Assembly (NCBI RefSeq): GCF_963678635.1
Contig: NC_087064.1
Location: forward strand, 82,951,847-83,015,846
Direction: 5' to 3'
Source of the DNA: Symsagittifera roscoffensis
Lineage: Eukaryota > Xenacoelomorpha > Acoela > Convolutidae
Length of the DNA: 64,000 bases
Shown: piece after piece, positions 60,133 through 64,000 of the stretch
Numbering within the stretch: the stretch's first letter is position 1
How the letters are laid out: each line of letters begins with the position of its first letter
Position numbers and translations under genes: made by a program
Notes under the pieces: generated by a model
What the model was told of the DNA's origin: nothing
What the model saw: only the letters and a program-made list of their open reading frames with translations
Database searches by the model: none

Positions 60133-61233
60133 TCAGCATTGGCTATCAGCCGTTTGAGTTTCGTGGAAATTTCCGAATGAGGTTTGAGGAATGTCGAGCG
60201 GAGTAATAAATGTAGACAGGGTGGAAAGTGGAACTCTTTCTGGAACGTCCTGCTCCTGTCTTTTTGGAGGCCAAAAGTGGGGCACATATTCGCCTCTAAC
60301 GTATCTTGAATTATTATTCGAATATGAATCGCTGTTCGGATCTCTACTTGTGTAAAATATTCCATTATTCGAATGAATGCCTTCCATTGCTCGTTCTCTC
60401 AGCAAGCACCGAAATCTACCGCTTGTTGCAAGTACCACTGCAAATCCCAGAACAACAATTCCCACCACAATCCCCGCGTTTCTTATATCGTCCGAATGAA
60501 ATTCCACAGTCCCGTTGCTTATTAACTTAGAGGGGTTGATTATTTCGCACCACTTTCCCACGTAGTTTTTATTCGGGTCACATTTGCAGGATTTTTCATA
60601 GCTAAACCCGGTCCATTTCATGGAGCAGGTTCCGTTGTGATAGCAGAATGTTTTTGAATCAATGTCGTCGCACGCTTTCTCCATCGGCTTTTCACATTTC
60701 GGCCCTACTTCTTCATAACCTTCCTTACACTCGCAGCGATATCCGGAGCGAAGTGGGACACAGTTCATATTTTCCTTGCATGGACTCGGATCGGACTTGC
60801 AACTCATAACTGAACCTCTACGCGATCTGTGAGCTTGTAATGTTGACTCGGCAGACGCACAGGTGGCGGTGAAAAAGAATAAAGCAACTATGATAAAAAA
60901 TAGATTGGCATCAAATGGGGTTGTTTTGGTACTGACTGGCACTCCTAGGAGCTGCTGGAATAGTGTCGGCTGTCGGTTTCGGTTCTTTCTGACTGTTGGT
61001 GACGTCGTTTTCTTGTCTGCGGCGTCTGTAAGTTGTCGTTTGGGCAACTTTTGGCTACCGCGTCTTTTCCGGGGGATCTCACTCCGCGCCTCATTTTGAG
61101 GGAGAGGAGCGTAACAACACGACAAGCACGTGTGCGTGGATGCGAAGTTGTAAAGAGACGTCGTTACAACCTCACATGAGCCGACTTTGTAGAGTGAAAA
61201 CACGTCTGAACATTCAATTACTGAAGAAAACAT
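60133..61233 (-). CDS. EGF-ligand-like single-pass membrane protein
   Basis: A 366-residue open frame with a true ATG. A hydrophobic segment (residues 109-126) ends in a signal-peptidase-like ASA site. It is followed by a furin-type site, RSRR (136-139). EGF-like domain 1 has cysteines at 145, 152, 158, 167, 169 and 180. Domain 2 has cysteines at 188, 197, 203, 216, 218 and 229 and the closing YVGKWC. A transmembrane helix (~254-270) is flanked by an R-rich stop-transfer stretch and a ~95-residue Ser/Asn/Pro-rich tail. Domain 2 fits the EGF-ligand spacing closely, though the usual Arg before the last Cys is Trp. N-glycosylation sites lie at N200 and N240. Neuregulin- or Spitz-like growth-factor precursors are the best comparison. 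The 108 residues before the hydrophobic segment are odd for a secreted precursor; the true start may come from a spliced upstream exon (possible acceptor actattccag, ~60948). Confidence 0.85.
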   Translation of the reverse strand: MFSSVIECSDVFSLYKVGSCEVVTTSLYNFASTHTCLSCCYAPLPQNEARSEIPRKRRGSQKLPKRQLTDAADKKTTSPTVRKNRNRQPTLFQQLLGVPVSTKTTPFDANLFFIIVALFFFTATCASAESTLQAHRSRRGSVMSCKSDPSPCKENMNCVPLRSGYRCECKEGYEEVGPKCEKPMEKACDDIDSKTFCYHNGTCSMKWTGFSYEKSCKCDPNKNYVGKWCEIINPSKLISNGTVEFHSDDIRNAGIVVGIVVLGFAVVLATSGRFRCLLRERAMEGIHSNNGIFYTSRDPNSDSYSNNNSRYVRGEYVPHFWPPKRQEQDVPERVPLSTLSTFITPLDIPQTSFGNFHETQTADSQC

Positions 61234-61968
61234 TGCAGTTGACTTAAGGGCGAACCCGCTTTAACCGGGTCTATCGCTGGTGCTGCTTTAATGATAAAAC
61301 CAGAGGGAAGCAAGTAAAATCAAATAAAAATTTGGGTAAACAGATACTTGCAAAATAGATTCTACTGAATTACGCTGTGAAAACAACTTTGGGTAATTGA
61401 AGACAGAGTCTATTTCCCTCAATCGAGGGTGGTGGCAATCGATAAACAGGGGATCTAGAACTGAAGGGATTTGCGGCGGATTTGAGATATTTCCCAAATT
61501 CAAAAATATTTAGTCCAACAACAAATTTCGGCAACTGCTGGTCAGAAATACAAACTTGAAAGAACTGCCCAGACTACCAAATTTAAGGTGCAGTCTAATA
61601 ATAATAAAGACTATTGAGACTTCACAACACGCGAGGCAGGTGGTCTTAGTTGGTGATATTTAAAAGCTGCGATTTCGAAAACTTTCTTTCTGCTTACTAT
61701 CTCACTCAGACGGTGTTGCCTTCCGATAATTTTGCCAAGATACTATTGGTCCAGTGATACAGCAGGTAGCAGGTACGTCACCAAATATGCTAAAGAGATG
61801 GATAAAATCTCAACAATGATTGAGTAAATAACAATAAGTGCGATTGTGTTATTTTATATGCTGAGACATGGAAAATGAAAGTGGAAAATAAAAGGAAAAC
61901 TGTTAGATAAAACAACCATCAGCAGCAGACGGCCAAAAAAGATTTCTTTTTGGCTCCAATCAATGCAG
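61234..61968. other. No supported gene; upstream of the EGF-like gene
   Basis: This presumably contains the promoter or 5' exons of the minus-strand EGF-like gene. No TATA-type or other regulatory motif can be supported. Confidence 0.4.
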
Positions 61969-62201
61969 TGTCAACAAATACTACGATTGCTTTCTCTCAC
62001 ACTAATTTGACCAACGAGAAAACAAAAAACCTTCGGAAATTTTTGAAAGATGAATTTTCAAATCAAATCAAACTTTGGCTGTGGCCGCAAATTAAATGGC
62101 AAACATTTAAACAAACCAGAGATGCATTTGTTTTATTTGATGCGTTTTGTGGACAAACAAGAAATTTTGGACAATCAACTCGAGTAACAGGGTTAAATAT
62201 G
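61969..62201 (+). CDS. Candidate internal exon, unrecognised
   Basis: Between a plausible acceptor (ccaatcaatgcag) and a perfect donor (gtaagt at 62202) lies a frame open for ~78 codons. It contains LRKFLKDEFSNQIKLWLWPQ and FDAFCGQTRNFG. There is no ATG at its start. The composition (Trp, Phe, Asp and Lys in a balanced mix) looks more coding-like than the repeats. No family is recognised, and chance remains likely. Confidence 0.3.
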
Positions 62202-63780
62202 GTAAGTGATCTCAACATGAGCATCAGAATAATCAACAAGATACTCGATGATGAACTGGACACGTCGAAGACAATATTGAAAGCCCGCTTAACAATTGGT
62301 TGATTATATTTAGTTGAAAATCTAGCAAAGACGTTTGCAAGTTAACGAAAGTTGAAGCGATGTAGTTATAACACAATTGTGTTTTTTGTCAATCTTCGGT
62401 TAAAGCTATAATTAAACTACAGCAGAACACTTTTGCATGAATTCACATCACACCGTTGGTGTAAGACTACAGTAAAAAGCGCTCATTTCAAACTTAATTT
62501 GTGTATTGGCAGCTTTTTTGAAAATTTTGCAACAGTATTTTTTTGCAAAAAGGATCATCAAAGAAAGTTTTCTGGCAGAAGAAAGACCCCTTAGCGCCAA
62601 AATTTGACTGAAAACTGATTGATGCAGCTTTGTCGGAAAATTTAAGCTTGCAGCATACTTTGCAGCTCGAGCAGAACTCTTTGAAATTAGAGGGGGAGGA
62701 AATAGTTGCACAAAGGTGAGCTACCTCAGTTATCAATGAAACTGCTCAGACAAGAAGTAATGTGCAAACAATCTCTAGGTAGTCACCAAAAAGGGGTCTA
62801 ATACAAAAATACTTGCATCGAACTGAGAAAAAAAACTAATAAATGCGCGGCAACGGCACTCTAACAAAAGCTACTTATCAGATGGCCTTCGATCTAACCA
62901 CATCAGTTCTTAAGAATTTATGATGTAAGAATAAAGCTTGAAAAACTCAAGACCTCTTATGTCCATTGATTTATTTTTAGAGCAACCGCAGCTGAAGAGC
63001 ATTAAAGTTGTTCACGGGCTCAAAAATGGAGACCTTTTCATGGAAACTTATCGTCACACAAGAGATGCAGCCGAAATTCGAACCAATTGTGAACTAGGAC
63101 CGAAAAACAAAAAAAAAAGAACATGCGGTACAAAAATTGAAATCATAATTGTAGAGCATAAGAAAGTGAATTAATGAAATACGTATTAAACAAAACTCAT
63201 TAAAATATGAAATAAAAAAATTCGCAATATTTCGAACAAAAAGCAAAAGTGAAACTAAGATATTCTCGAGTAGATATTTTCAAAAAAATAGTCTACTTTT
63301 TAGTTGGACCAATTTATTTTATTATCGTAAGTTCCCGTTAGTTTAAGGCGAAAAATAGGATTTACTCCTTTTCCTCAATTGAAACAAGTGGCAGGAGACC
63401 ATCCGGTCTCTAATATGGTTTCTAACCCCCCTTAGCTTGTCATGAAACTTAAAAAATGCACTCAGAAACACTCTTACTCTCAGACATTTCAACGATTCAG
63501 ACATTTCAACGATTCTTTGATTTTAAAGGATTCTAGATCGAGGGCCCTAATTCTGTTTTCTCAACTAATTGACTTTTGTAATTAAATTATTTAAAATAAG
63601 GAAGAACTGGCGCGTTTTGGTTTTTTCTTCAATTTCTTATTCAAAATCAGGTACAACAAATTATCATCGGTATTGGTCGAGTGATTTATCATGCCCTTTT
63701 CGTCGTGATCCATACATGAACTTGGAGCAGCAAAAATAAAATGCAATTGAATTTGAGCAAAACCGATGTCCTTTGCATAA
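62202..63780. other. No supported gene
   Basis: AT-rich sequence. Short open stretches on both strands (62448-62736 minus, 62938-63174 plus, 63591-63785 minus) lack motifs. A tandem agacatttcaacgattc repeat occurs at ~63482-63516. Confidence 0.45.
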
Positions 63781-64000
63781 AGCAAACGACGAAGGCCGAC
63801 GATAAAAACAGTCAGATCAAAAGTGCAATGTTCAAAAAGAACTGGGGGTCAAGATGTCCTGCAACGTATCATGGAGCGAGAACTGCAGCAGGCGAACTCT
63901 GAAGGGTTGGCGATCTCTGTACTTCTTGATGAGAAAAACATCCTAAAAAGCAACGATGGAAACAAAACTCAATGCTTATGTAATATACCTCACACAAATA
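63781..64000 (+). CDS. Candidate exon running off the window, unrecognised
   Basis: A frame open for 73 codons to the window edge includes GGQDVLQRIMERELQQANSE and LLDEKNILKSNDG, with an amphipathic-helix look and a higher G+C content than its surroundings. It begins after a stop at 63778-63780, so an acceptor or an upstream start is needed. No family is recognised. Confidence 0.3.

Overview
The window is AT-rich, intron-bearing eukaryotic DNA, most likely from an animal. Two genes can be supported. One is a multi-exon, multi-SH3 adaptor gene on the minus strand. The other is an EGF-ligand-like transmembrane protein gene, also on the minus strand, with an apparently intronless reading frame. 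Introns follow GT-AG rules. The sequence does not identify the species, and I do not recognise either gene well enough to give a symbol.

Positions 1-24370 are built from large tandem duplications with no intact gene. An ~8 kb unit (A) occurs twice, at 1-7976 and 7977-~15470. Each copy contains a 371-bp internal tandem repeat, a broken A+C-rich coding relic, and a pair of long hairpins at its end. A second duplication repeats the segment 13522-18301 as 18306-24369. The first of these copies lacks ~1.23 kb, and each copy carries a 687-bp foldback element.

From 24370 to ~40082 the sequence mixes dispersed repeats with exons of the SH3 adaptor gene. Seven exons (40800 down to 28988) join with perfectly consistent reading phases. 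They encode an Ala/Gln-rich region, a Ser/Tyr-rich region with a DPF motif, two complete SH3 domains, and the start of a third. The 5' start and the 3' end of this gene were not found, and its introns are filled with repeats.

Four repeat families recur across 24-59 kb. The first is a composite element with modules in fixed order: a short palindrome, a CTAG/GGCCCAGC box, ~168-bp internal tandem units, a GCGCGCAGC box, a tRNA-like segment, and an end hairpin whose stem shows compensatory changes. The second is an ~480-bp family (R1). The third is a set of foldback or MITE-like elements. The fourth is a single broken LINE-type reverse transcriptase relic at 50758-52060. A 259-bp TCTA/TC microsatellite (49396-49654) has expanded inside one of the repeats.

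Positions 59-64 kb are less repetitive. They hold the EGF-like gene (60133-61233, minus) and two weak candidate exons on the plus strand.
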